Assembly: GCF_036324505.1 (NCBI RefSeq)
Contig: NC_086355.1
Location: forward strand, 21,194,518 to 21,258,517
From: Eleginops maclovinus
Lineage: Eukaryota > Chordata > Actinopteri > Perciformes > Eleginopidae
Length of the DNA stretch: 64,000 bases
Direction: 5' to 3'
Part shown: positions 47,515-58,809 of the stretch, in pieces
How positions within the stretch are numbered: the first letter of the stretch is position 1
Layout of the letters: each line of letters begins with the position of its first letter
Made by a program: the position numbers and the translations under genes
The notes under the pieces: generated by a model
What the model was told of the DNA's origin: nothing
Seen by the model: only the letters and a program-made list of their open reading frames with translations
Databases searched by the model: none

Positions 47515-50086
47515 CAGTGGTTTTCAATAGGTGAGGTAGCACTCCCCCTGGGGGGCGCCAAAGAGCCACAGGGAAGGTGCGATGCGTGAAGAAAAAATAA
47601 CGTACACATCCGTATGCAGCTCTATTGAGATCAGTAATTGTTTGTGTATTAGCTGTAAAATGCATCGTTGCGCTGTCCCAAGTCAACAGAAGTCAGCAGT
47701 AAGGGAGGAGAGAGGACCCAGCAAAAAACGTAGGAAATATGATCCTGAGTACTTAAAGTTAGGTTTCACCTGGTCGGGGTCCGAGGCTGCACCTCTGCCG
47801 CAGTGTGTGGTCTGCAAGGAGGTGCTAGCAAATGACAGCATGAAACCATGCAAACTTCGGCATCACATTGAAACTAAGCACACAACTTTAGTGAACAAGC
47901 CAGTTGAGTTTTGAGGAAGCGTGATGATTTTCAGTCACAAAAAAGCATAATACAGTCGTTTGGCACTATTTACATGAAGGCGACAGAAGCATCTTATCGT
48001 GTCGCGCTATGTATAGCAAAGGCAGGCAAACCCCATAACATCGGCAAAACATTGCTACTCCCTGCAGCTAGAGATATGTGTTCAGTGATGCTGGGAGAAG
48101 CAGCTGCTGCTAAACTTGATCCCTATCTCTGACAATACCATCCAGCGACGAATATCAGACATGGTTTGTGATGTCAAAGAGCAGGTCCTGGACGGTGTTC
48201 GTGAAAGCCCCTTTTACGCTATTCAACTAGATGAGTCCACTGATGTTGCACACTGTGCTCAATTGATGGTGTATGTTTGGTTTATCAAAGAGCTCAGTGT
48301 GCAGGAAGAGTTTTTGTATTGCGTTCCTCTACCCGCCCGCACAACAGCTGATACACTTTTCCAGGCCTTGAATCATTTTTACCATGCTAATTGCCTTGAC
48401 TGGGGCCGATGTTGTGGCATATGTTCTGATGGGGCAAGATCAATGACTGGCCGTCACAGCGGTCTCGTTAAACAGGTACAGGCAGTTGCCCCTGCGGCTG
48501 TCTGGAAGCACTGCATCATCCATCGCCAGGCATTAGCAACAAAACGGATGCCCCAAGAATTGCGTGCAGCTCTTCATGAGGCCGTCAGGATTGTGAACTT
48601 GTTTTAATCGCGTGCCTTAAACGCCCGTCGGTTCTCGATCCTCTGCAATGAGATGGGCACTCACTTCCAGCAGCTGCTCCTGCACTCCGACCAGGCTGTG
48701 CAATTTGCGCAAGGAAGTCCTCCTCTTCCTCACAGAGATGAACTCCCCATTCGCAAAACATCTGGCAGACATGAACTGGCTTGCTATGTTGGCCTATCTC
48801 TCCGACATCGATAGGATCAACTCCCTCAACACCTCTCTCCGGGGCAAAGAGTGCCACGTCTTTTCGGCACACGACCAAGTATCTGGGTTCAGCAAAAAGC
48901 TGGACTTGTGGTGTGCTCGTGTTGAACGAGGTTCGGTGGAAATGTTCCCAACCCTGGAGGATGTTGCGGAGAAGACAGGGCTGCGTTTGAATGGGTTGCG
49001 TGACTAGTTTGGCGAGTATTTTGGAGAGGGTGCAATGGGAAATCAGTGGGTGAGAAATCCGTTCTCTTTCCCCGCCACACCCTGTGATGGACTGAGCCTG
49101 CAGGAGGAGGAGGTTCTGATCGAGCTCAGCTCGAATATGGACTTGAAGCAGAGACTGGGAGAAATGCCGATCACGCGTTTCTGGTTGTTTGTGGACAGCG
49201 AGTTTCCCCAGATCTCCACAAAGGCTATGAAAGTCCTAATCCCCTTCACCTCCACCTACTTGTGTGAGTGTGGGTTTTCCGCACTGACCCTGATTAAAAA
49301 CAAATACAGATCAAGGCTGCAGGTGGAGGACGACTTGCATTTATTTCTCTCGGCAGTGCAGCCCCGCATCGAACACCTCTGCGCATCAAAAGCGCGGCCT
49401 CATTGTTCCCACTGATATGGACGATTAAATTGAAACTCAAAGTTGTGTTGTCTTGAATGCATAAATTGGTTGGGCCATAGGGTTGATTTCGCTGTTGTAG
49501 TGCAATGGCGTCATTTTGTTTGTTGGTTAAATCTGAGGCTTTATGTGGCTGAAAACGTTAAAAAATGTGAGGAAAATATGTGAATCTGCTCGATCTGATA
49601 ACATGCCCCCAATGCAGTTGACTGTTAAATGTTATGTGTTCCTTGAACAACCAGCGTTGCCGTTCATTAATCAGAAAGCTGTCATTTGTGCTGATTTTGT
49701 TCGAGATGATGTGCATCTCCTTCAAATGTGTGCTTAAGGCCCAGACACACCGTGCTGATTTTTTGACTTGTGGATAGGCCTACCAATGTTCAGTGATTTC
49801 AAAAGTAGCCTCAATTAGCCCTGCATGAAGTTTGAAAGTATTTACTGTTGCAAAGATCGTTTATGAATGCACTTTTTAAAAAGTTGTGAAAATAAAATGT
49901 CTTTAAATACAATATTAAAAAATATTTACATTTGATCAGTTTTTAATGAAACTCGTCTTTCCCTGGAACACACAAAAGATGGCATTTACTGCAGAGGTGT
50001 GTGTGGGTTAGGGCAGGCGGACGGGATTTTGGGGAATGGGGGCCTTGGCTGTCCTTTCCTACTCGCACCCAAATTGAAAACCCCTG
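47515..50086 (+). mobile_element. full-length hAT transposon, 2.57 kb, perfect 8-bp duplication
   Basis: Ends CAGTGGTTTTCAATAGG and (right) CAAATTGAAAACCCCTG form short inverted repeats of the hAT type. The flanks are ATCTATAG at both 47,507-47,514 and 50,087-50,094, a perfect 8-bp target duplication. The interior carries a single transposase gene read on the plus strand with an AATAAA string shortly after it (about 49,890). Both ends and the duplication are intact, but the gene is broken. Confidence 0.93.
47660..49415 (+). pseudogene. hAT transposase (ZBED5/Charlie-like), broken
   Basis: The N-terminus (from MHRCAVPSQQKSA at 47,660) carries a BED-like zinc finger: CVVCKEVLANDSMKPCKLRH and HIETKH. 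Then come SIIQSFGTIYMKATEASYRV, the catalytic IQLDESTDVAHCAQLM, the second acidic block GICSDGARSMTGRHSG, KHCIIHRQALATK, NSPFAKHLADMNWLAMLAYL and the C-terminal dimerisation/catalytic block FTSTYLCECGFSALTLIKNK with the expected Glu. It ends at 49,415. Lesions: a frameshift at about 47,912, another at about 48,115, TAA at 48,605-48,607, a frameshift with small deletion near 48,700, and TAG at 49,005-49,007. ZBED5-like host proteins descend from this transposase type, but the intact transposon ends and duplication show this is an element copy. Confidence 0.9.
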
Positions 50087-50094
50087 ATCTATAG

Positions 50095-50814
50095 TACACG
50101 CAGATATTTAGAAACCTTTGTCAGGCCCTTCTCAGTAAATGTTTTAACATGCAATTTCAAAATAGCTTTTCTTACAATATATTTGAAAAAAAATGCAAAA
50201 AAAAACTACTGTTGACCAGGCAGAACATGGTGATGAGACGTCTTGCTGCTTTAAGCACTTGATGCAATTCTTCTTTCATTAATATTCTCATACTTGAAAC
50301 ACAGTGGACTATTAGGAACCAGCCCTCCATTTGATGCAACTGTTTCTTCACTGTGTCAATAGGGAGGAAAGAAACGTGTTTTGGAAAGCTCTAAATGATG
50401 AACTCAAAGCATCGTGCAGAAAATTCATTTTTCACTGTTTCTTCAAAATCACTCAACAATGCAGTATTGTTAATATCCAGTTCATTGTCTATTTATGAAA
50501 CCTTAAAGCTATATATGAGTCGATGGCACAGTGTGATATATAATGTAAGCTCTATAAATATTTCATGATATAGTAAATGCATTCAACATATTTAAAGAGC
50601 TCAAAGATACAGTCAGTGTGTTTTGGTGAGAAATACTAAATGTAAGGCATTTCATTTGGCTATAAAAAAAGCACCTCGAATTATCCATATCACTGAAATG
50701 CAGCTTTTTTTATTAGCTAGTTTTCTGAACTCTGTTGCCAGATACATCCAGACCTTATCTCTCAGCTCCATTATCACAGCTTATACAGGGTTGCGAGGGG
50801 TCTGAAGCTGAGGC
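50095..50814. other. no gene seen
   Basis: AT-rich sequence without repeats I can define or coding signal. Confidence 0.5.
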
Positions 50815-50950
50815 TATCTACGTGGGCGAGAGGCGGGGTACACCATGGACAGGTCACAGATAATCACAGGGCTGAAAGAGAAAGACAACCATTCACACTC
50901 ACATTGACACCTATGGGCAATTTCAGTGTCAATAATTAACCTGCAGTATC
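50815..50950. repeat. common dispersed fish repeat
   Basis: The phrases GGCGGGGTACACCATGGACA, AACCATTCACACTCACATTG and CACCTATGGGCAATTTCAGT belong to a very abundant teleost repeat. Its usual wording is 'ggcggggtacaccctggacaggtcgccag ... caaccattcacactcacattcacacctacgggcaatttagag'. The copy is slightly diverged. Confidence 0.7.
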
Positions 50951-51394
50951 CTGTCTGTCCTTGTTATGTGAGAGGAAATTGGATAACCTGGCGGAAATCC
51001 CAGGCTAACACATACCAAATAATACAAAAGGTACAATGTCAGATACAGTGGAAAGTACATTTTTGCCTTGTATGTTCTGGGGCTTGCCTCAACATATGTT
51101 GGTCATTTACAACATTCGTCAAAGAAGAAATATTTTCACATTAGAAGGATCACTGTGAAGCTTTAAATAGTTATTAATGGTGACCAGAAGAGGAATTATA
51201 ACAATGCCCCAACTTGTTCTTTACAGTACCAGCAAGTTACATTTATCACCTATCCAGTGAAATACTGTATGTCAACATCAAGATGGATGTGCGCGTAACC
51301 TTTGCATGTGCATTTCTGGGTCCCAGATCATGTATCCCAATGCCTTTGGATAGATGATGATATACTGTATGATATGGGGTGTTTTAATCAAAAT
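50951..51394. other. no gene seen
   Basis: No coding signal or defined repeat. Confidence 0.5.
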
Positions 51395-51480
51395 AATATG
51401 ATAAGATAAACAAAGATAAGATATACCTTGTTGATCCCAAATTAGGAAACAAGTTTGTTGCATTAGCATCTAAAACAAGT
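51395..51480 (-). repeat. LINE tail, reverse orientation
   Basis: GATAAGATAAACAAAGATAA followed by GATATACCTTGTTGATCCCA and AATTAGGAAAC is, in reverse complement, a fish LINE 3' end of the '(..)gggatcaa...aaggtttatcttatctt' type with a GATAA tandem tail. Confidence 0.5.
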
Positions 51481-52482
51481 ATTCACATAATTAGAAAGAA
51501 AAGAAAATAAACAATTATATAATATAAACATCTCAAAATATAAGATAAAACAGAACCCAGATAGCAAAATCATTATGGCCCAATTTGGCCCAAAACTGGC
51601 ATGCCATTTTGGCAAAGCATCGGAATGATGTACAGCCCAAATTTGGGCCAAATTAGGCGTGCCAAAAGAAAAAAAAAGGAGGCCAATGTGTGTTCTATGA
51701 GCATTATGCACAAAAAATGAAACTATGTATTTTAAAGAGATATATTCTTTATTATTATTCATTCACTCATCATGCGGGAGATAGGTGTGTGGGTTCTGCG
51801 TTTGTGTGGGCTGTGTGTTGTCTCCCAGAAACATTTCAAAAGTGCTTTGAGTTCAGTTCTGTTAAATTTTTACTAGAATAGAATTGTCTGACAGTCGACT
51901 GATGGTTTCAGCCTGATAGAATCCGCATAGGTGCAGGAGCCTTTGGAAAAGAGTTATCAGAGCCTAGAACACGGTGCTTGTGATAAACAGTGACGAACAG
52001 TTAAAATGCTTACCCATCACTACTGCCTTCAGATGCAGTTTCTCAAACGGAATCTTTCCGTGCAACCCCCGCCATGAGATTGTCTTAGCTAGGTCATTTT
52101 TGATGGCCTGTTTTAGGATGCGTCAAACTGTCCTTGACATTGGCTCCTCTTGCCACTCCAAGACTGATGACCTATAGAAGAAAATTAACCGGTAGCATTA
52201 TTTATTCAAAAGTGTAGGGGCTGCTGGGCCACTGTAGTCCAACCCTTATACGTTCCCGTACCTAAGCCCCACCACTTTTTATCACCCTCCACTGTATCAG
52301 TATTGGTTACAGCAGTACTGTAAACGCAGTCTTGCCCTTAAAACAGCGCGGAATTCAACATTCTTTCTCTCAGTTTGCGCCCTTGCCTTGCGGTGCTACT
52401 CTCTCCTCGGGTACTCCACCCACGCAAGACGGGCCGTCCCGAGAGGACGGAAATAGTTCAAAATAATGACCACTACACAAGC
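51481..52482. other. no gene seen; possible repeat at 51.55-51.67 kb
   Basis: The stretch 51,545-51,670 has repeated TTTGGGCC/TTTGGCCC phrases (ATGGCCCAATTTGGCCCAAA, CCCAAATTTGGGCCAAATTA) of the kind found in a dispersed fish element. Ends are not visible. The rest has no coding signal. Confidence 0.4.
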
Positions 52483-52575
52483 GAAGTTGTGACGCCCCCA
52501 TGTTCGTTCCCAGGGCCCCCTGGGTTCTACGAACGCCCCCCACGGGGCGCTGCCGCCCCCGTTGAGAAACCCTGT
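52483..52575. repeat. hAT-like terminal fragment
   Basis: It ends in GGGGCGCTGCCGCCCCCGTT followed by GAGAAACCCTG. In reverse complement this is the common CAG-G-TTTCTCAACGGGGGCG hAT end with a GC-rich subterminal block. The opposite end was not found. Confidence 0.4.
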
Positions 52576-52856
52576 AACATCAAACAAAGTGCAACCAAAC
52601 AACTTTAGCCAATGCAACCTCCTATGTCAGTGTTGCGCAACAATCGGGAGATCGGGACCCCCCCCCCCGAATATTGAAGGGTATTTCGCACACTGGTTTT
52701 ATAAAAAAAACATACTGAAACTAATGGGGGGACGGTGTCCCCCGGCCAATACATGCCTGGATACTACTATCGCTTTTCGCCAGTGTTTAATTATGATTTA
52801 ATTGTTGTTCAAGTCTATAGTCATACTGCTATCAGACAGTTTGTAAAAGGGGGGAC
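52576..52856. other. no gene seen
   Basis: A CAGTGTTGCGCAACAATCGG string at 52,628 again resembles a hAT end and is followed by a 12-C run; nothing else is assignable. Confidence 0.35.
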
Positions 52857-52994
52857 TTGTTAAACCCTTCTTATTCTCGCGATTCTACGAAAGCTGAAAG
52901 ACCATACCGCGCTGCTTGCTCTGCTCTAAGTAAAGCCACACAGTATCTCCCTGAACGCGATCGCAAATTTATTTTATCCGAATCAAGTAAAGTT

Positions 52995-53187
52995 ACTACA
53001 AAAGACTCGCTACGAACTACGAAAGACCCGCAACAAACTGCGAAAGACCCGTCATGGACTGCGAGTGACCCGCTACGAACCACGAAAGACCCAGTACGAA
53101 TGGCGAAAGATCCTCTACGAACCGCGAAAGACCCGCCACGGACTCCGAAAGACCCGCCATGGACTCCGAAAGACCCGCTCACGGACC
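52995..53187 (+). repeat. 21-bp minisatellite, about nine units
   Basis: Units of 21 bp with the core ACGAAAGACCCG repeat about nine times with substitutions. Because 21 is a multiple of three, one frame (52,857-53,258, 133 codons) translates as heptads of the form TKDP-x-x-T. I see no start context, splice signal or known protein family. Treat the frame as a by-product of the repeat unless transcripts show otherwise. Confidence 0.75.
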
Positions 53188-53258
53188 TCTGCTCAACACT
53201 CATCGGGATTGCCCGGCCGGACGCCTCATCAATCGCTACACAAGCAACCTCACATTAA

Positions 53259-54718
53259 GGCTGGCATCTGGGCAGAGTTAGTCTTAATGTTGCATTTATG
53301 TAATGAGAGAAAAATGTTGTTACTCTAATTCATTTCATCCATGTTTTAACGTGTACACTGTGATTCACTTAGAATTTGGACCATACGTTTTGTTTTCGTT
53401 GTGTTAACCACTTCAGTAGGAAGTGGAAGGAATCGGTGATTTGTTGTGTTTAAAGGACTAGTTGAGACTATCCCAAGTTAGAATTCCTTTGTCTTTCTCC
53501 CACATGTGCGCTCACTATTACCTACCCCCATTCTAGTCAACGTTGCGCACTGACACTGCGCATTACGTGCACACTGCGCACGATACACTCAGCCTCCTGT
53601 GTGCTCTAGCCAGTATCGTGATTGATAGATAAGCTCATCACAAGTATCCCTAATCCTCCTTTGATCCCAATTTATCTGGATTGTATTTTCTTTCTTTACT
53701 GTTTGTTCTTATACGTGAATTAAGTTTGCTTTGATTGTTTTAATACATTTCTGGAGAATAAACCGTGTCTGATATATGTGTTGCTACAATATTCAGAGCC
53801 CAGCCTCTTCCAACTAAAGAACTCTAAAGACCTTCAACCTTTATCAGGTGTTTATATCATAATTTTGGTTATAATTATAAGTTACATTATACATTAATTG
53901 TTAATCAGTAATTATTAATCAGTTTCACATTGATAGTTTAATATATTTTATGGGTTCACTACCATATCCCACAATCCCCAGTCGCAATGTAAAACTAAAT
54001 ACACCAAAATACATAGTTGCTAGCTTTAAAAAATATTCAATGATCACTAAAATATGTTGTCAATATGAATTCAAATATGTTTCTGTAATTACTTTATACA
54101 GCCTAATTGGTATTCTATTTGGATGGACATGCTTCCAGGTAACCATGGAGTAGAAGTGTGAGACTGATGAGTTCATATAAGGCCTGATACTCAGTCATAA
54201 TCAGTGTTCTGCCTCAAATGGAGTACCAAGGAGCGTCTCGGTTCGATTGATATGTTAAAGCTGAATGAAGGGCCCGGGCGGGGGAGATGAAATTGTTGTC
54301 GTGGGTGGAGCCCTCCAAAGGTTGACGGGCCCCTGATTGGCTGGAGCCCATAAGTGCTTACCGATAGTAACTCCACTGGGAAACACGATGGTTAAAACAC
54401 GTTTGGTAAATAAGCATTGGTCCCCCCCAAAGTCGAAGACCTTCCTACGCTGCTGCATATATCAAGTGAAGGCTGGAGGAGTGTAACACAATAATTCTTA
54501 CTTCCACACATTTGGTCACAGCCTCTGATGCCATGATGGGTTGGGTTGTAAGACTGAGTCCCTGTCCCTGCACTGACAGACTGGCCTTGGTAAATCGTTG
54601 TCCCTGCCATCTCTGCCTCTGACCCTGCCATCTCACCTTTACCATAGCTATTGTTAATTGCCAGGCGAAGGGATGAACCCAGGGTTATTACATGCTGGAG
54701 GTGGGCGTAAAAAAAAAA
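53259..54718. other. no gene assignable
   Basis: The stretch 53,500-53,830 contains a GAATAAA-like polyadenylation string and TG-rich text. It could be a retroelement end or a 3' untranslated region, but no partner is visible. At 54,190-54,712 the minus strand has two overlapping ORFs (67 and 150 codons) of higher GC, with no domain I recognise. Confidence 0.35.
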
Positions 54719-54761
54719 CATATATATATACATATATATATATGTATATATATATATATGT

Positions 54762-54800
<39 letters not shown>
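54719..54800. repeat. (TA)n microsatellite
   Basis: About 80 bp of TA with occasional CA and TG steps, preceded by a run of A. Confidence 0.92.
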
Positions 54801-54803
<3 letters not shown>

Positions 54804-55998
54804 CTATGAATTGCTATTATTTCACCTTTCAACTTTATTTTCAATTATGATTGCCTATTTTATTAGTGAACAACAATTCACATTGTTTATCATCTATAAT
54901 CTTCACTAAAAAAGATACTTTTAAATAATATTTATTTCAAACTAAAGACTTCAATTACTTCTGCAATTCTACTACCTGAAAGTCCTGAGGCTCCTCATTG
55001 GTCACAGGGACCTCAATACACCCACTCTGTGGGCTGCTGGATAAGGTAGCGCCTGAAGTTGGATGGTCCAGGGATAGCAGAGGCCTTAGGGAAGTCCTGG
55101 AGGGCCTGTTTTTTTAGAGGACTGGGGTCCATGTCAATTTGGACATGTCTACTTGGCCTTTATTAGAGACAGATAAAACAAAAGACAGATATATTAGTTC
55201 ATAAAGAGACTGGGTTTATACAAATATGTTTATTTAAATAACAAATGAATGTTGAAGTCTTCGTAAAATTATTTGCGAAGTATTGGACACATACAGACAT
55301 AATTACTTTGACTTGTAATGATGGAAAGGATATGAACATGAAGTGGGAGGAACAAAAGGCACTTTGAGATGCATAAAAGTCATACTTGATTTTTCTTTTA
55401 GGCCTTTGTCTGTGATTGGGTCTTCAGCCTCCGATACCAGATCAGTCTGGTCTTGAGCCAGTGTCAGCTTCTGGCGACATTCCAGATAGTTATCTGTTGA
55501 ACAGAACTCAATTTTAGGATTGTGTTTATTGATATCATGACTGATCAGTTCATTATATAAGGATACTGTGAACAGGATCGCTCAGGTAGAAGGCAAGAGA
55601 CGGAAGGGTTCGGGGTTGGGCAAAAATAATAGCTTATTTCGTCAGAAACGTGCAGACAAAAGACAGCTCCGCGGCACTTCCAGGACAGGCAAGGCCAGGA
55701 CGGGGTGTGTCGGCTTCCCAGGACCCAAACTAGAACTACTCAAACTACATTTCCCACAATGCATGCCGATTATGTTAGAAAACCTTCCGGTTGTGGAGAG
55801 AGCCCTGGCAGTTTGGCCATCACTTCTCCTGTACATGGAAGCTGTGAAAACAAAGAGACTCTGGAACAGGTAGGCCCTTCTAAAATGCTGTGAATAGGTC
55901 TGTGACTGTGTCCTAACCCTGGTGGTGGTGTGGCCTTGTCATAGTTTTTGTAATATATGGCTAAGTTGAAATGTCCTGCCTCTCTGTCTGTCTGCCAG
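54801..55998. other. no gene assignable
   Basis: Minus-strand text near 54,960-55,160 could hold exons (the reading VPVTNEEPQDFQVVEL around 54,970-55,020) and a plus-strand ORF at 55,568-55,873 has no domain. I cannot connect these to a gene. Confidence 0.3.
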
Positions 55999-56470
55999 TT
56001 GCAGCAGCCAAAAAGGATCCAGTCATCTTGGCCAAATTTCAGTTCTACGCAGCACTTGCCAGGACCTTCACTCCCTTCCTGAAAAAATATCAGACAGGTG
56101 AGCCTGTGCTCCCATTCCTCCTCAAGGACCTGACCGAGTTGATGATGGTAATAATTGACTTAACGTTATAATAACCACTGATTGGGCTCAATTGATACAT
56201 TCTGACAATATGGGGTTTGTGGTTAGGATGTGTAAAAAATAGTGGATACATTGTGCATCATCATCAGACAATTTGATGTTGGTGATTAATGTGCCGCACC
56301 ATACATGTTTGCGTTTTTCTGTTGACAGAGTCTACTCAGACGCTTCATAAAGAGAGAAGTCCTCCACAATATCACTGCCCTGCAGCTGACCAAACTGATG
56401 TCACAGACAAGACCATCTGGCTCAGCCCACAAGACATCAGCATTGGTCTAGGTGCAGAGTCAGTCCTTAA
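55999..56470 (+). pseudogene. unclassified two-exon fragment, likely transposon-derived
   Basis: Exon 1 (55,999-56,149) follows a TCTGCCAG acceptor and encodes AKKDPVILAKFQFYAALART, then FTPFLKKYQTGEPVLPFLLK and DLTELMM before GTAATA. Exon 2 (56,329-56,470) follows GTTGACAG and encodes SLLRRFIKREVLHNITALQL, then, after a one-base shift, DVTDKTIWLSPQDISIGLGA and a GTAGTG donor. The phrases 'FL..yQT..PvlPFL..dL..l...L..RFik..vl' recall an unnamed protein family found in many copies in fish genomes. I know no function for it and believe it is carried by a transposon. A hAT element inserted about 100 bp downstream. Confidence 0.5.
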
Positions 56471-56572
56471 GGTAGTGTGATGTTTTCAAAAGATCATTTT
56501 ACAAATGGTTAGGTTGAACCAGGTCATTGAAGACATCTTCTATATTCATGGATAATTTCTCTCTCTCTAGAG

Positions 56573-58490
56573 CAGACCTGGGCAACCCGCGGCTCCCGAG
56601 CCACATGCGGCTCTTTGCCTGGTTTCATGCGGCTCTTACGTTCATATCAAAGTTTGTGTTTGTGTTTTTTTAATGTGCTTGTTCGCTTCGCTTGAGTTCA
56701 ATACGGTATTTTCATCAAACGCGCATATGCGTGAGATGAAAATACCGCAGTTTCCCACTAGGGGCAAGATCATTTGAGTAAACAATTAGTGTCAAGTTCG
56801 CTCTCAAAATGGCAGGGAAAAAATGCACAGCAAAGCGAAAATATGAAGATGAACACAGGACATTTTTAACAGAGTGGGAGAGTTTATATTTTTTTGTTGA
56901 ACGTAATGGCAAGCCATTCTGCCGTATATGTCAGGCGTCATTAGCGCATTTCAAAGCTTCAAATCTTCAGCGCCACTTCAGCTCACTCCATGCTAACATC
57001 GACCAGGAATTTCCAAAAGAAACTGAACTTCACAAGCACAAGGTGGTCACTTTCAAATGTCAGGCAGAAAAGCAGATAGAGTTTTTCAAAACATTTACGA
57101 GGCACTCAGAAACCGTAACGCTTGCATCGTATCAACTGGCTTGGAACATTGCACGGGCTAAAAAGCCATACAATGAAGGGGAGCTTGTTAAAAAATGCCT
57201 CAGTGACGTTGTTGAAATCTTATCTCCTGAAAATGACAAACTAAAACGAATGGTATCAGATGTCCAACTGTCCCGCCACACTGTTGAACACAGAATATCG
57301 GACATTAACACGGCTATTGAATCACAGTTGCACTGTGACCTTCAAGCATATGAGTATTTTAGTGTTGCATTGGATGAGACTTGTGACATACAAGACAAGC
57401 TTCAGTTGGCAATATTTGCACGGTCTGTGTCAAACGATTGTGTGATCAAAGAAGAACTCCTTGATATTGTACTATGAAAAGACAGAACCCGTGGCATAGA
57501 TGTGAAAGAAACAATGATGGCTGCATTTGCGAAAGCAAATCTGCCCATACCAAAACTAACTGCAATAGCCACTGATGGAGCGCCAGCCATGATCGGATCT
57601 GTGAACAGGCTTATGGGGCTGTGCAAAGTTGACCAAACATTTCCCGGGTTTTGGAATTTCCACTGCATCATCCACAGGGAGCAACTTGTGTCTAAATCAT
57701 TGAATTTAAACAATGTCATGATGCCTGTAATGGAAATCGTCAACTACATCCGCACACATGCGCTTAACCACAGGCAATTCAAGATTCTCTTCGCTGAGCT
57801 AGACACAGGGCTTCCAGGTGACCTGCCGCTGCACTGCACTGTGAGGTGACTATCAAAAGGCCAAGTACTCTATCGCTTCTTTGAACTTTTAGATGCCGTG
57901 AAACTGTTCATGGAAGAGAAGAACAAGGACTATCCCGAGCTCTCGGACCTTGAGTAGATTATGGATCTGGCCTTTTTGGTCGACATGCTGTGTCACTGTG
58001 TGACAGACTGAATCTGACCCTGCAGGGTAAGTTAAAAATGCTGCCGAACCTGGTGCAAAGTGTGTTTGCGCTTCTCAACAAACTGAAGCTGTTCAAGGCG
58101 CATATTCAAAAGAGAGATTTAACACATTTCCCACTCTGCTAAAAGCCAGCGGGCAAGTCACCAGCGCCGCCCTGAATAAGCAAAAAGCCAGATATGCAAC
58201 ACTGGTTGAAAACCTTTACGAAAGCTTTGTTACCCGGTTCCGTGATCTACAACTGAAAAGGCCACAGATTACGTTCCTCGTCGACCCATTTAATGCGGAG
58301 ATGGACTGTTTGAAAGCCCCGCTAGTCACAGATGAGGCTGCGTCTGAGTTGGAGATGATCGATCTTTGTGAGGAGGACCAACTGAAACCTGCTTTAAGGG
58401 AAGGGACCATTGAGTTCTGGAAAAGTGTGCCAATGGAAACATACCCCAATGCCAAACGGGCTGCGCTTAAGATACTGTCAACTTTTTTGT
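56573..58490 (+). mobile_element. hAT transposon, 3' end missing
   Basis: The left end reads CAGACCTGGGCAACCCGCGG, then CTCCCGAGCCACATGCGGCTC, which is the usual start of a vertebrate hAT group. A transposase follows. The matching right inverted end is not present in the next kilobase, and coding similarity stops near 58,490, so the copy is truncated. Confidence 0.75.
56809..58490 (+). pseudogene. hAT transposase (GTF2IRD2-like/Charlie type), broken and C-truncated
   Basis: MAGKKCTAKRKYEDEHRTFL opens the protein, followed by a BED-like finger (FCRICQASLAHFKASNLQRH and HFSSLH), then FKTFTRHSETVTLASYQLAW, the first catalytic block EYFSVALDETCDIQDKLQLA, the second TAIATDGAPAMIGSVNRLMG, NFHCIIHREQLVSK, LPNLVQSVFALLNKLKLFKA, and RPQITFLVDPFNAEMD. 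Similarity ends at AALKILSTF, just before the C-terminal block that should hold the last catalytic Glu. In-frame stops: TGA 57,475-57,477, TGA 57,847-57,849 (a former Trp of the RWLSKG motif) and TAG 57,955-57,957, plus frameshifts near 58,000-58,140. Mammalian GTF2IRD2 carries a domesticated relative of this transposase; here there is no GTF2I repeat. Confidence 0.87.
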
Positions 58491-58809
58491 GGTCTGCTGA
58501 ACTTTTCTTTGATTTTTCACACCTCTGTTTGGCTTGTTGTCTGTGTCTGTGCTGTGGTGTTGTAGCGTAAGTACTCACTACTATGCTGCAATGTTACATC
58601 ATTCTTCCATAATGCTTTACACAGTCCACATTTTCACATTTGTTTGAGAAATAAATGAACAAATTAAAAGGTGTTGTTTTTCTTTGCTGGTAGGTCTGTG
58701 AAATAGGTATTACGTTTTTATATTTGGTCTTAAAAAGACTTGAATTTGACTTGAAGAAACCTGTAGGAGCCCTGAGTATGAGTACCCGATCCAACAACAT
58801 ACAATATGT

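Noticed and set aside
49012..49255. Minus-strand ORFs over the hAT C-terminus
   Set aside because: Shadows of the transposase frame.
47660..49415. Host ZBED5-like gene
   Set aside because: hAT ends and an 8-bp duplication flank it, and the frame is broken several times.
52995..53187. CRISPR-like array
   Set aside because: The repeats are directly adjacent 21-bp units with no unique spacers, in a vertebrate context; it is a minisatellite.
53500..53830. LTR of an endogenous retroelement
   Set aside because: An AATAAA string and TG-rich flank were suggestive, but I found no second LTR, primer-binding site or gag/pol motif.
54392..54844. 150-codon minus-strand ORF
   Set aside because: Its N-terminal part is the TA microsatellite (Ile-Tyr repeats); the remainder has no recognisable motif.
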